A stretch of 64,000 nt of DNA from JAKFDI01 sp036676235 (GTDB taxonomy: Bacteria; Pseudomonadota; Gammaproteobacteria; Burkholderiales; Burkholderiaceae_C), in contig JAKFDI010000064.1 of NCBI GenBank assembly GCA_036676235.1, positions 117,226 through 181,225 of the forward strand, in the 5' to 3' direction. Below the pieces are notes generated by a model that searched no databases, was not told where the DNA came from, and saw only the letters and a program-made list of their open reading frames with translations. The translations under genes and the position numbers were made by a program. Below are positions 1-8,096 of this stretch, in pieces (position 1 is the stretch's first letter; the number at the start of each line of letters is the position of its first letter).

Positions 1-21
1 GTGGAACAATTGGCACCCTTG

Positions 22-44
22 CCGGATTCGCATCCGGTTTCGTC
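22..44 (+). terminator. Possible hairpin terminator of an upstream gene
   Basis: CCGGAT (22-27), loop TCGC, ATCCGG (32-37), followed by TTTCGTCT. This is a short perfect stem with a weak T-rich tail. It would end a gene lying left of the window; in related genomes coaE usually precedes zapD. The stem is only 6 bp, so this is tentative. Confidence 0.3.
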
Positions 45-61
45 TCGAAGAGGGTTGCCCA

Positions 62-817
62 TTGGTTCTGTACGAATACCCGTTCAACGAGAGCATCCGC
101 ACCATGCTGCGGCTGGAGCACCTGTTCGATCGCCTCGGGCAGCTGATTCCGCGTGACGCGCCGGTCGACCACCATTTCGCGCTCGCCACGATCTTCGAGA
201 TCATGGACGTGGCCTCGCGCGCCGATCTCAAGTCGGACCTGCTGAAGGACCTGGAGCGCCACCGCACCCAGCTCAACAGCTACCGCGGCAATCCGTCGAT
301 CTCGGAGCGGGTGCTCGACGAGGTGATCGCCAAGATCGACCACGCCTTCAACGGCCTCAACCAGCTCGCCGGCAAGGCCGGGCACACGCTCGCCACCAAC
401 GAATGGCTGATGAGCGTGCGCAGCCGCATCAGCATTCCCGGGGGCACCTGCGAGTTCGACCTGCCGGCCTATTACGCCTGGCAGCAGCACGAACCCGCAC
501 GCCGCCGTGTCGACCTGCTGAACTGGACCAGCACGCTGATGCCACTGGCCGAAGCGCTGAGCGTGCTGCTCGGCCTGCTGCGCGACACCGGCGCGCCGCA
601 CAAGGTGGTGGCCAAGGCCGGCCAGTACCAGCAAAGCCTGCCCGCCGGGCGCAGCTACAGCCTGCTGCGCCTGCGCCTGGACGGCAGCGACTCGGTGGTG
701 CCCGAGATCAGTGGGCACCGGCTGATGGTCTCGGTGCGCCTGATGCGCCAGGATCCCGAGGGGCGGCTGAAGCCGAGCCCGGACGACACGACGCTGGAAC
801 TCACCTTGTGTGCATGA
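62..817 (+). CDS. zapD: Cell division protein ZapD
   Basis: ZapD is a cytoplasmic FtsZ-binding protein that bundles FtsZ filaments at the division ring. The 251-residue length and the opening VLYEYPFNESIRTMLRLEHL match the family start (usually MILYEYP). The start codon is therefore the TTG at 62, with a purine-rich stretch (GAAGAGGG) about 8 nt upstream. No membrane segment or signal peptide is visible. yacG follows 7 nt after the stop, the usual betaproteobacterial arrangement. The whole protein reads as one predicted ZapD domain with no disruption. Confidence 0.95.
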   Translation: MVLYEYPFNESIRTMLRLEHLFDRLGQLIPRDAPVDHHFALATIFEIMDVASRADLKSDLLKDLERHRTQLNSYRGNPSISERVLDEVIAKIDHAFNGLNQLAGKAGHTLATNEWLMSVRSRISIPGGTCEFDLPAYYAWQQHEPARRRVDLLNWTSTLMPLAEALSVLLGLLRDTGAPHKVVAKAGQYQQSLPAGRSYSLLRLRLDGSDSVVPEISGHRLMVSVRLMRQDPEGRLKPSPDDTTLELTLCA

Positions 818-824
818 GGGTCGG

Positions 825-1043
825 ATGAGCGCCGGCAGCACGCCTCCCGTTCCCAAGCGCATCGTTCGCTGCCCCACCTGCGGCGGCGACAGCGTGTATT
901 CGAGCGAGAACCCGCACCGCCCGTTCTGCAGCGAACGCTGCCGCAACGTGGATTTCGGCGCCTGGGCGAGCGAGAGCTACCGCGTCGCCGCGCCGCCGTC
1001 GGCCGAAGACATCGAACCGGACGAGCCGCCGCCGCGGCATTGA
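825..1043 (+). CDS. yacG: DNA gyrase inhibitor YacG
   Basis: YacG is a small zinc protein known in E. coli to bind GyrB and inhibit gyrase. The 72-residue product has four cysteines, C16-X2-C19-X15-C35-X3-C39, in the family arrangement (CPTCGG and FCSERC), followed by an acidic, proline-rich tail. I chose ATG 825 because GAGGG (816-820) precedes it. An in-frame GTG at 810 would add five residues and overlap the zapD stop, but has no ribosome-binding site. It is the second gene of the zapD-yacG operon. Confidence 0.9.
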   Translation: MSAGSTPPVPKRIVRCPTCGGDSVYSSENPHRPFCSERCRNVDFGAWASESYRVAAPPSAEDIEPDEPPPRH

Positions 1044-1093
1044 GGCTGCGCTTCGACACGGCGTTTCGCGGAAACTGTGATCGACTCAAAACT

Positions 1094-1180
1094 CCGTTCG
1101 CCCTGAGGTTGTGTTCCGACCGCCCTGAGGTATCGAAGGGAGGGCCGGGCGAGGGGGCTTCGATACCTCAGCCCGAACGG
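1094..1180. repeat. Dispersed CCGTTCGCCCTGAGG-type palindromic repeat
   Basis: The segment starts with CCGTTCGCCCTGAGG and ends with CCTCAGCCCGAACGG, so its two ends are inverted repeats. An inner CCCTGAGGTATCGAAGGG and CTTCGATACCTCAG also pair. The same family recurs at 34293-34519, 40141-40210, 42321-42414, 49222-49455 and 53661-53788. It fills most of the gap between yacG and the reverse-strand amidase gene; I see no gene in it. Confidence 0.85.
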
Positions 1181-1227
1181 GAGTTGTTGGCGGACCCCGT
1201 TCTCATTCGATCGAACGCACGCCGATA

Positions 1228-2133
1228 TCAGCGCCGCGCCTCGCCTGTGCTCTTTCGCGCAGACGGCTTCTTCTTCACCGCCCCGGCCACCGCCCGGCTG
1301 CGCGGCACGGGCGCCGCGGGTGCGGTCATCCGCTCGATGAAGCTGTTGTTGACCCAGCCTTCGATGTCGGTCGTGCCCACCACTTCCACCCGGCTCCAGC
1401 GCGAGCCCGGCTCCAGCAGTTGCAGCTCGGTGCCGCGCTTGAGCGCCGGCGCCACGGTGTCGAAGCGGGCATCCGCACCTTGGCGAATGTTGAGCGAAGT
1501 GGCCGTCACGCGGTAGCGCGCCGGCACGTCGTCCGCACGGCCGAGTGCGCGGCTTCGCACCGCGCCCAGCGGAAACGCCGGACCGGGATCGGCCTTGCGC
1601 TGCGGGGCGATGTCGTCGTGGCCGAGAACGTCTTCCAGGCCGTAGTGCGCCACCAGCAGTTCGGCCAGTTCGAGCGCGCGCTCGATCTGCGTCTCGGTGT
1701 AGGCGTGCCACGGCTGCGTGCCGCCGCCGTGCTTGTGGTCGGCGAGCAGCACTTCGTTGTCGAGATAGGGTTTGCCGAACCACGCCACGTACTGCGCGCC
1801 AATGCGCTTGAGCAGCCCGGCGTTGTCCATCTCGATGCCGATCGAATGGCGGTTCAGGCCGACGAGGCCGTTCCACTGGCTCGCGCCCGCATGCCAGGTG
1901 ACCACATCGAAGGGCGCGAGCTGCACGATGCGCCCGTCGCGCCCGAGCACCACATGCGCCGAGGCGTTGCCCTGCGGCTTGATGCTGCACAGCGATTCGA
2001 CCGAACTCTCGAGCGAACGCCCGGCGGTGTAGTGCATCACCAGATAGCGCGGCACGAGATCGCCGCCGACGTTGGGCGTGGGCCGGAACGACACGTCGGC
2101 GCCGACCAGCCGATGGTTCTCGATCTTGAGCAT
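1228..2133 (-). CDS. N-acetylmuramoyl-L-alanine amidase (AmpD-like) with C-terminal SH3b domain
   Basis: Predicted to cleave the bond between N-acetylmuramic acid and the stem peptide of peptidoglycan. The Amidase_2 fold covers residues ~20-190. Expected zinc ligands are H34 (in MHYTAG), H172 (GHDDIAP) and D182 (KADPG), with E101 (GIEMDN) at the catalytic glutamate position of AmpD. Residues ~208-270 resemble a bacterial SH3 domain (LNIRQGAD...WVNNSFIERM), followed by a basic tail. No signal peptide or lipobox is visible, so the protein as read would be cytoplasmic or leave by another route. It lies 9 nt downstream of the caspase-like gene and is almost certainly cotranscribed. Family assignment is firm; the biological role is not. 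Confidence 0.9.
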   Translation of the reverse strand: MLKIENHRLVGADVSFRPTPNVGGDLVPRYLVMHYTAGRSLESSVESLCSIKPQGNASAHVVLGRDGRIVQLAPFDVVTWHAGASQWNGLVGLNRHSIGIEMDNAGLLKRIGAQYVAWFGKPYLDNEVLLADHKHGGGTQPWHAYTETQIERALELAELLVAHYGLEDVLGHDDIAPQRKADPGPAFPLGAVRSRALGRADDVPARYRVTATSLNIRQGADARFDTVAPALKRGTELQLLEPGSRWSRVEVVGTTDIEGWVNNSFIERMTAPAAPVPRSRAVAGAVKKKPSARKSTGEARR

Positions 2134-2142
2134 GCCCCGCTC

Positions 2143-3060
2143 CTAAAGCGCGAACGGCTGCTGCCGCACGAAGCGCGCCGCCGGCCCGAGCGTGAAGAGA
2201 TTGGGCGATTGCGTGGGCGGCAACTGCATGCGGATCTGCGCGTGAAAGCTCGCGTAGCTGCCGCGGAAAACCCCGTTGCGCCACACCGCGAGCAACTGTT
2301 CGGTGAAGGCACCGTTGTTCGCGCCGTCCATCGAGGTCTGGTTGTCCTGGCAGCCCGAGATGAGGATCACCGCCGGCTCGAAGCGGTCGACGATGGCGGT
2401 GAGGCGATTGCTCACCGTCACGTTTGCGAGTGCCTCGTCGGGATCGACCGGCACGTCGCCGGCGGCGCGGGCCAGATCGGCCTGCAGCTTGTCGTAGAAG
2501 CCGTGATGGTCGCGGTAGGTACGCAGCGCCACGCTGCGCGGCATCAGGCGCGGGCGCTGCTCGGGCAGCACGCCCAGCGGCGCGGTGGTGAGCGGCCCGG
2601 CGCGGGTGACGGTGCCGCTGTGGCAACTGTCGGACAGCACGAGGATGCGCACGCCCGCGGCGAAGCGGCTGAGCGCGAAATACAGCTCGTCGTCGATGAG
2701 CTGCGCGTCGTACAGGCACCAGGTCTCGTCCTGCTTGTCGGCTTCTTCGCCGCTCGCGTCGGGGACCTGGCCGCCGTGGCCGGAGAAGCTGAGGAAGAAC
2801 AGGTCGCCCGCCTTCAGCGTGCGCGCCGCGGCGTCGAGCGCACGCTGTACGGCGGCGCGCGTGGCCTTCTTCGTGAGCAGCACGGTCGGCTTCATGCCCT
2901 GGCTGCGGGCGATGGCGGCCATGTCGTTCGCATCGAACTCGCAGGCCGCGAGTTCGCCGCTCCAGCCGCCGTAGTGCGCCGGGTCCACGAGATTGAGGCC
3001 GAGGTGCAGTGACAGGCCCTGGGGCGCTGCGTCGCGGGTGGGTGTCTTCGTCCGGGCCAT
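2143..3060 (-). CDS. Caspase-like cysteine peptidase (peptidase C14, metacaspase type)
   Basis: 305 residues, essentially a single p20-like domain. The catalytic dyad is visible: H95 in FSGHGGQ and C146 in SDSCHSG, both in metacaspase consensus. Acidic residues D123/D124, between the His and Cys motifs, sit where metacaspases bind basic P1 residues, so cleavage after Arg or Lys is likely by analogy. There is no signal peptide, transmembrane segment or sensor domain. The start is ATG 3060, preceded by GGAGG at a good distance; a longer reading frame upstream lacks support. It is first in a two-gene unit with the peptidoglycan amidase and divergent from a Yip1 protein gene. Confidence 0.9.
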   Translation of the reverse strand: MARTKTPTRDAAPQGLSLHLGLNLVDPAHYGGWSGELAACEFDANDMAAIARSQGMKPTVLLTKKATRAAVQRALDAAARTLKAGDLFFLSFSGHGGQVPDASGEEADKQDETWCLYDAQLIDDELYFALSRFAAGVRILVLSDSCHSGTVTRAGPLTTAPLGVLPEQRPRLMPRSVALRTYRDHHGFYDKLQADLARAAGDVPVDPDEALANVTVSNRLTAIVDRFEPAVILISGCQDNQTSMDGANNGAFTEQLLAVWRNGVFRGSYASFHAQIRMQLPPTQSPNLFTLGPAARFVRQQPFAL

Positions 3061-3236
3061 GGTGTGCCTCCGCGCAGTGGGTGCGTGTGCGCCGCACGGT
3101 ACGCGCAAGCGGGCGGCGGCCCCATGCCTAGGTCGTGGGAACGGCGAGCAGGCGGGCTTGGCCCGTTGGAGCCATTTCAAGCACCGCGATGCGCCTCTAG
3201 CATCCCGGCGCTCGAGACAACCCCGAGGGAAAGAAC

Positions 3237-4457
3237 ATGTCGTTGATCCAGCGCGTGCAGCGCATCCTGTTCCAGCCGGTCCAGACCTGGCCGGTGATCG
3301 CCGGCGAGCCCGCCACCACCGCGTCGATCTACACACGCTACGTGATGATCCTCGCCGCCATTCCGGCGCTCGCCACCTTCATCGGCCTGTCAGTCTTCGG
3401 CGTCGGCGGCTTCGGCGCCGGCGTGCGCATGCCGCTCGGCGCGGGCCTCGTGCAGGCGCTGCTGAGCTACGGGCTCACGCTCGTGGCGGTGTTCGTGCTC
3501 GCGCTCATCGCCGACGCACTGGCGCCGACCTTCGGCGGCACGAAGAACCCGCTGAACGCACTGAAGCTCGTGGCCTACGCCAGCACGGCCGGCTTCGTCG
3601 GCGGCATCTTCGCGCTGGTGCCCATGCTGTGGATCCTGTCGCTGCTGGCCTCGCTGTACGGCATCTACCTGCTCTACACCGGCGTGCCGGTGCTGATGAA
3701 GACGAGCCGCGAGAAAGCCTTGCCCTACACCGCGGTGCTCATCGTCTGCGGCATCGTCGCCATGGTCATCCTCGGCGCCGTCACCAACCTGTTCATGCCG
3801 TCGCCGGCGATGACGGGCAAGCTGAGCATCAAGACGCCCGGCGGCGAACTCAGCGTCGACGGCTCGAAGATGGAAGCGATGGCCCGCCAGATGGAAGAAG
3901 CCGGCAAGCGCATGGAAGCCGCGCAGGCCAAGGGCGACACCGCCGCAGCCACGCAGGCCATGAGCGATCTCATGGGCGCGATGGCCGGCGCCAATGCCAA
4001 CGGCAACGCGCGCGCCATCGACCCCCAGCAGTTGAAGGCGCTGCTGCCCGAATCGCTGGGCGACCTGCAGCGCGATTCCATCGAGGCGCAGGGCAACCAG
4101 GCCATGGGCCTGGCCGGCTCGGTGGCGCGTGCGGAGTACGTGAACGGCGAGCGCCGCGTCGTGCTTTCGGTCACCGACATGGGCGGCATGGGCGGCCTCG
4201 CCGCGCTGGCCGGCTGGGCCGGCAGCACGATGGACCGCGAAACGGCCGACGAGGTGGAGAAGGTCTACAAGGACGGCGCGCGCATCGTGCGCGAGCACTA
4301 CAACAAGGACGGCAGCCACGGCGAAGTGGCGCTGATCTTCGACAACGGGCTGCTGGTCCAGGCCGAAGGTGAGCGCCTCGACCAGCCGGCGCTCATGCGC
4401 GCCGCCGAGAGCATCGACAGCGCGCGCCTCGCGCAGCTCAAGCGCGACGCGAAGTGA
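3237..4457 (+). CDS. YIP1-family integral membrane protein with long C-terminal domain
   Basis: 406 residues. The N-terminal ~200 residues (starting SLIQRVQRILFQPVQTWPVI) carry about five hydrophobic segments and match the Yip1 domain found in many bacterial membrane proteins of unknown role. Residues ~200-280 are hydrophilic and rich in Met, Ala and Glu (MEAMARQMEEAGKRMEAAQ), probably helical or coiled. The remaining ~120 residues form a soluble domain I do not recognise. ATG 3237 follows GAGGGAAAG. It is transcribed away from the caspase/amidase pair across a 176-bp gap. No enzymatic motif is seen. Confidence 0.75.
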   Translation: MSLIQRVQRILFQPVQTWPVIAGEPATTASIYTRYVMILAAIPALATFIGLSVFGVGGFGAGVRMPLGAGLVQALLSYGLTLVAVFVLALIADALAPTFGGTKNPLNALKLVAYASTAGFVGGIFALVPMLWILSLLASLYGIYLLYTGVPVLMKTSREKALPYTAVLIVCGIVAMVILGAVTNLFMPSPAMTGKLSIKTPGGELSVDGSKMEAMARQMEEAGKRMEAAQAKGDTAAATQAMSDLMGAMAGANANGNARAIDPQQLKALLPESLGDLQRDSIEAQGNQAMGLAGSVARAEYVNGERRVVLSVTDMGGMGGLAALAGWAGSTMDRETADEVEKVYKDGARIVREHYNKDGSHGEVALIFDNGLLVQAEGERLDQPALMRAAESIDSARLAQLKRDAK

Positions 4458-4476
4458 GCCCTGCGCGGGTGGGCGC

Positions 4477-5544
4477 TCAGCGCCGCTTCAGGCCCGGCCC
4501 GCGCATCGGCCGGTGCTCCAGCGCCCACTGAACGTACAGCCGCCGCACCAGCACCATCGTCACCACCATCAGCGGCGTGGCGAAGATGATGCCGATCGGC
4601 CCGAACAGAATGCCGAAGATCACCGCTGCCACGAGCCCCAGCGCCGGCGGCAGCCGCACGGCCCAGCGCTGCACGAAGGGCAGCAGCAGGTACTCCTCCA
4701 CCTGCTGCACCGCGAGAAACAGCAGTGCCACGTAGAGCGCCATGCGCGGCCCCTCGGTGAAGGCGAGCAGCACCGCCAGCACGCCGGCCGCCGCGGCGCC
4801 GAAGAAGGGCACGAAGGCCAGCAGGCCGGCGATGAGGCCGAGCGTCAGCGCCGTCGGCGCGCCCAGCAGCGACAGGCCGATGCCGGTGGCCGCGCCGATG
4901 AACAGCATCGACACACCCTGACCCAGCAGCCAGCGCGACAGCGCCTCGCCGCTCGCCTGCAGCGCCGCATCGACGCGCGGGCGATGCGCCGGCGGCACCA
5001 GCCGCACCAGGCCGCGGCGGTAGAAGCGCGGTTCGGCCGCGAGGTACACCGCGAGGATCAGCATCAGCACCGCCGTGCCCGCCGCGCCGACCGTGAGCGT
5101 TGCCAGCCGCGCCAGATGCGGGCCGACGGTGCCCGCGTCCCACACGCCCTCGATCGCATCGAGCACCTGGCGCCCCGCCGCATGCTGGCCGAGCCAGCCA
5201 CGCGCGGCTTCCCAGGCGCGCGGCAGGCGCTCGCGCAGGCCGGCGAGCTGCTCCCCCACCGCATCGCCGACGAACGCCGCCACGCCCGCGGCCAGCGCCG
5301 CGAGCATGAGAACGCCCACCAGGACCGACCAGCGTGCCGGCACGCGCAGCCGGCGCTCCAGCCCGTGCGCGACACCGCGCAGCACTGCGGCGAGCACGAC
5401 GGCGCCGAACACGAGGATCATCACCGCCGCCAACTGCCACAGCAGCAGTGCGCCCGCCGCCACCACGGCGGCCAGCAGCACGCGGCGCGGATGGCTCCAG
5501 GACCCAGCGCCCGGCGTGTCGGCGAGCGGCGGCTCCTGCGGCAT
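4477..5544 (-). CDS. AI-2E family transporter (PerM/YdiK type)
   Basis: 355-residue polytopic membrane protein of the autoinducer-2 exporter (PerM) family. Hydrophobic segments occur at the N-terminus, around the middle and in the last third, with the family-typical stretches LLAFVPFFGAAAAGVLAV and FGILFGPIGIIFATPLMV near the C-terminus. The substrate cannot be predicted; members include putative AI-2 exporters and Na+/H+ antiporters. I chose ATG 5544 (MPQEPPLADTPG) because the reading frame upstream runs into a palindromic repeat and gives non-family sequence. It is convergent with the Yip1 gene. Confidence 0.88.
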   Translation of the reverse strand: MPQEPPLADTPGAGSWSHPRRVLLAAVVAAGALLLWQLAAVMILVFGAVVLAAVLRGVAHGLERRLRVPARWSVLVGVLMLAALAAGVAAFVGDAVGEQLAGLRERLPRAWEAARGWLGQHAAGRQVLDAIEGVWDAGTVGPHLARLATLTVGAAGTAVLMLILAVYLAAEPRFYRRGLVRLVPPAHRPRVDAALQASGEALSRWLLGQGVSMLFIGAATGIGLSLLGAPTALTLGLIAGLLAFVPFFGAAAAGVLAVLLAFTEGPRMALYVALLFLAVQQVEEYLLLPFVQRWAVRLPPALGLVAAVIFGILFGPIGIIFATPLMVVTMVLVRRLYVQWALEHRPMRGPGLKRR

Positions 5545-5554
5545 GGAGCGCCGA

Positions 5555-5721
5555 CTAGTGCTGCGAGCCGCAGGTATCGGAACGAAATGAAGGCGATGGA
5601 TTCGGGTCGAGGGCAAGGCGCAAACCGCAGCGATACCCGGAGGTATCGCGAGGATTTGCAACGACGCCATCGGCTCGAAGACGCGCCTTCATGTTTCGAT
5701 ACCTGCGGGTCGCAGCACTAG
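5555..5721. repeat. 167-bp near-perfect palindromic element
   Basis: The ends are long inverted repeats: CTAGTGCTGCGAGCCGCAGG at 5555-5574 and its near-complement ending CGCAGCACTAG at 5721, continuing inward through TATCG and ATGAAGGCG. The centre is also palindromic, CGATACC (5631-5637) against GGTATCG (5642-5648). The element fills nearly the whole gap between two reverse-strand genes. No other copy is recognisable in the window. It resembles a small non-autonomous (MITE-like) or REP-type element; no transposase is present. Confidence 0.75.
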
Positions 5722-5724
5722 CCT

Positions 5725-7089
5725 TCAGCGAGACGCCGGCGCCGCGGCCGCCATGCCGGCGCCCATGCCCGTCACGCGCCAGACGATGTTGCCCACGTCG
5801 TCGGCCACCAACAGTGCGCCGCGGCCGTCGATCGCCACGCCCACCGGCCGGCCGTGGGCCTCGTCGTCTTCGTTGACGAAGCCCGTCAGCACATCCACCG
5901 GCATGCCCGCGGGTCGGCCGTCGACGAAGGGCACGAACACCACCTTGTAGCCGCTGCGCGGCTTGCGGTTCCACGAGCCGTGCAGACCGATGAACATGCC
6001 CTGCGCGTAGGCACCACCGAGCTTCTGCCCGTCGGCCGCGGCCAGGCCCAGCGCCGCCACGTGCGCGCCGAGCGCGTAGTCGGGCTTGATTGCACTGGCC
6101 ACTTTGCCCGGCTGCGGCGGCTGCACCCGTTCGTCCACATGCTGGCCGTAGTAGCTCCAGGGCCAGCCGTAGAAGGCGCCGTCCTTCACTGAAGTCAGGT
6201 AGTCGGGCACGAGGTCGCTGCCGATCTCGTCGCGCTCGTTCACCACCGTCCACAGCACGCCGGTGGTCGGCTCCCAGGCCATGCCGTTGGGGTTGCGCAG
6301 GCCGGTGGCAAAGAGGCGCTTCTCGCCGCTTTGCGGGTCGACCTCCCAGATCGCGGCGCGCCCTTGTTCGACGTCCATGCCGCGTTCGGCGACATTGCTG
6401 TTGGAGCCGACCGTCGCGTAGAGCTTGCTGCCGTCGCGGCTCGCGATGATGTTCTTGGTCCAGTGATGGTTGATGCCGGCAGGCAGGTCCGTCACCTTCT
6501 CGGGCGGCGCATCGATGCGCGTCTGGCCGGCCTCGTACGGAAAGCGCACGATGCCGTCGGCGTTGGCCACGTAGAGCCGGTTGCCCACCAACGCCATGCC
6601 GAAGGGCGAGGTCAGGTTCTCGAGAAAGGGCTGCTTCAGCTCGGCCGTGCCGTCGCCGTCGGCATCGCGCAGCAGCGTGATGCGGTCGGCGCTGGGCACG
6701 CCGGCGCCGGCGCGGGCCATCACCTTCTTCATGATCCAGCCGCGGATGCCGCCGCCTTCGGGCTTGGGCGGCGCATTGCTTTCGGCCACGAGCACGTCGC
6801 CGCTCGGCAGCACCAACAACCAGCGCGGATGGTCGAGCCTGCGTGCGAAGGCGGTGACGGCGAGGCCCGCGGCGGGCGTCGGCTTGGCACCGTCCGGCCA
6901 GGGCTTGGCTTCGGCGATGTTCACCGTCGGAATCAGCGTCTTGTTCGGCGGCGGCAGCGTGGGGTTCGGGCCGATGCCGGCGGTCACCGGCAGCTTGGCC
7001 ACCTCACCGCAGGCGGCGAGGCCGAACACGGCCAACAGCAGCAGCAAGGCGGCGACCTCGCGGGTTCGGGTGTCGGGACGTGGCGTCAT
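5725..7089 (-). CDS. Glucose/sorbosone dehydrogenase-family lipoprotein
   Basis: 454 residues with a lipoprotein signal (basic start, LLLLLAVFGLAAC), so it should be anchored facing the periplasm. The mature part is a six-bladed propeller of the GSDH family (soluble glucose and L-sorbosone dehydrogenases). Family features include LDHPRWLLVLPSGDVLVAES, LRDADGDGTAEL, a calcium-type acidic loop, and NPNGMAWEP. Known members use PQQ to oxidise aldoses and pass electrons to acceptors such as cytochrome c. The start is ATG 7089, 41 nt after the stop of a dihaem cytochrome c gene, so the two are probably cotranscribed. The actual substrate is not predictable. Confidence 0.88.
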   Translation of the reverse strand: MTPRPDTRTREVAALLLLLAVFGLAACGEVAKLPVTAGIGPNPTLPPPNKTLIPTVNIAEAKPWPDGAKPTPAAGLAVTAFARRLDHPRWLLVLPSGDVLVAESNAPPKPEGGGIRGWIMKKVMARAGAGVPSADRITLLRDADGDGTAELKQPFLENLTSPFGMALVGNRLYVANADGIVRFPYEAGQTRIDAPPEKVTDLPAGINHHWTKNIIASRDGSKLYATVGSNSNVAERGMDVEQGRAAIWEVDPQSGEKRLFATGLRNPNGMAWEPTTGVLWTVVNERDEIGSDLVPDYLTSVKDGAFYGWPWSYYGQHVDERVQPPQPGKVASAIKPDYALGAHVAALGLAAADGQKLGGAYAQGMFIGLHGSWNRKPRSGYKVVFVPFVDGRPAGMPVDVLTGFVNEDDEAHGRPVGVAIDGRGALLVADDVGNIVWRVTGMGAGMAAAAPASR

Positions 7090-7130
7090 GGCAGTGTTCC
7101 TCGTTCGACCGTTTGCGCGAGCGGCAACCT

Positions 7131-7958
7131 TCAGCGCAGGGTGGCGAGGTAGGCCGCCATGTCGCGCGCATCCTGCTCGCTGACACCGAGCGCCGGCATC
7201 GCCGTCTTCGGGTCGATGCGCTTCGGGTCGCGCAGCCACCGCACCATCGCCTCGGTGGTGTTGGGCAGCTCCCCGGCGATGAGGCGGCGACTCGCGATTC
7301 CGGCAAGCGGCGGACCCACCTGCACGTCCGGCCCCGTCACGCCGGGAATGACGTGGCAGTTGTTGCAGGCGTAGTGGTGAAAGATCTCGCGCCCGATCAA
7401 GGCATCGCCGGGCCGGGTGGCGGCCATCTCGTCGGGTGCACGGCATTGACCCGCACCAGCCGCCAGCATCGCCTCGAACGCCGCCGGCGTGTAGCCCGGC
7501 AGGCGCTGCACGAAGGCCACCACGGCCCAGAGTTCGTCCTCACTCAGCCGGTGCTGCCACGCGGGCATGCCCGTCATCTTCAGCCCGTGGCGCGTGATCC
7601 AGTACAGCTCGCGCGCACGCCAGTGCTGCGGCGCATCGACCAGCGGTCCCGGCAGCGGCTGCATGGCAAGGCCAATCGCCTCGGGCGCGGCGCCCGGGCC
7701 GCCGTGGCACTGCAGGCAGAAGTCGCCGTAGCAGGCCGCGCCCTGGCGGATGAGCCGCTCGTCGTGCAGCGGCGGCTCTTCGATGTCGCGTGCGCGCAGC
7801 GCGACCGAACGGCTCATCGCCACGCGCAGCAGCGAATAGACCGGCTGCGTGTGCTGCGCCGTCACCGAGACGTTGTAGACGCCGATCCAGACGAAGGCCA
7901 CGGCCCCGACCAAGCCCAGGAGTGCGGCAGTCAGCAGCGTGAAGAAGGCTGTCTTCAT
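7131..7958 (-). CDS. Membrane-anchored dihaem cytochrome c
   Basis: 275 residues. An uncleaved N-terminal hydrophobic helix (residues ~5-28) is followed by two cytochrome c domains with haem motifs C81-LQ-CH and C198-NN-CH. The second domain resembles the monohaem lipoprotein encoded divergently (both contain CHxIPGV and end in a DARDxAxYLxxLR motif), suggesting duplication within the cluster. It probably moves electrons from the co-encoded sugar dehydrogenase to the oxidase on the other strand. The start MKTAFF at 7958 gives a sensible membrane anchor. Confidence 0.88.
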   Translation of the reverse strand: MKTAFFTLLTAALLGLVGAVAFVWIGVYNVSVTAQHTQPVYSLLRVAMSRSVALRARDIEEPPLHDERLIRQGAACYGDFCLQCHGGPGAAPEAIGLAMQPLPGPLVDAPQHWRARELYWITRHGLKMTGMPAWQHRLSEDELWAVVAFVQRLPGYTPAAFEAMLAAGAGQCRAPDEMAATRPGDALIGREIFHHYACNNCHVIPGVTGPDVQVGPPLAGIASRRLIAGELPNTTEAMVRWLRDPKRIDPKTAMPALGVSEQDARDMAAYLATLR

Positions 7959-7980
7959 GCGTGCGCTGTCAGCTTTCCCG

Positions 7981-7997
7981 AAGCGCTTGTAGCGCTT
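7981..7997. promoter_or_regulatory. Candidate operator: AAGCGCT-TGT-AGCGCTT inverted repeat
   Basis: Perfect 7-bp inverted repeats separated by 3 bp, in the 138-bp gap between the divergent cytochrome/dehydrogenase and oxidase operons. The right half, GTAGCGCTTAC, resembles LacI-family operators, which commonly centre on AGCGCT. No such regulator is encoded in the window. The binding-protein assignment is inference. Confidence 0.45.
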
Positions 7998-8096
7998 ACC
8001 GAGCCGCCCGGCCGGGTGGCGGAAGAAGTGGGTGCAGCGCCGGGCGCGTCGTATGCCGAGTTCATGGTTCGACCACGAAGCAATCTCCGAACCCAG

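Noticed and set aside
1..40. TTGGCACCCTTGCCGG near the left edge as a sigma-54 promoter
   Set aside because: The GG to GC spacing is 7, not 10, so the required -24/-12 geometry is missing.
977..3097. A 706-residue reverse frame across the amidase and caspase genes
   Set aside because: Arg-rich shadow frame without domains; both real genes are in other frames.
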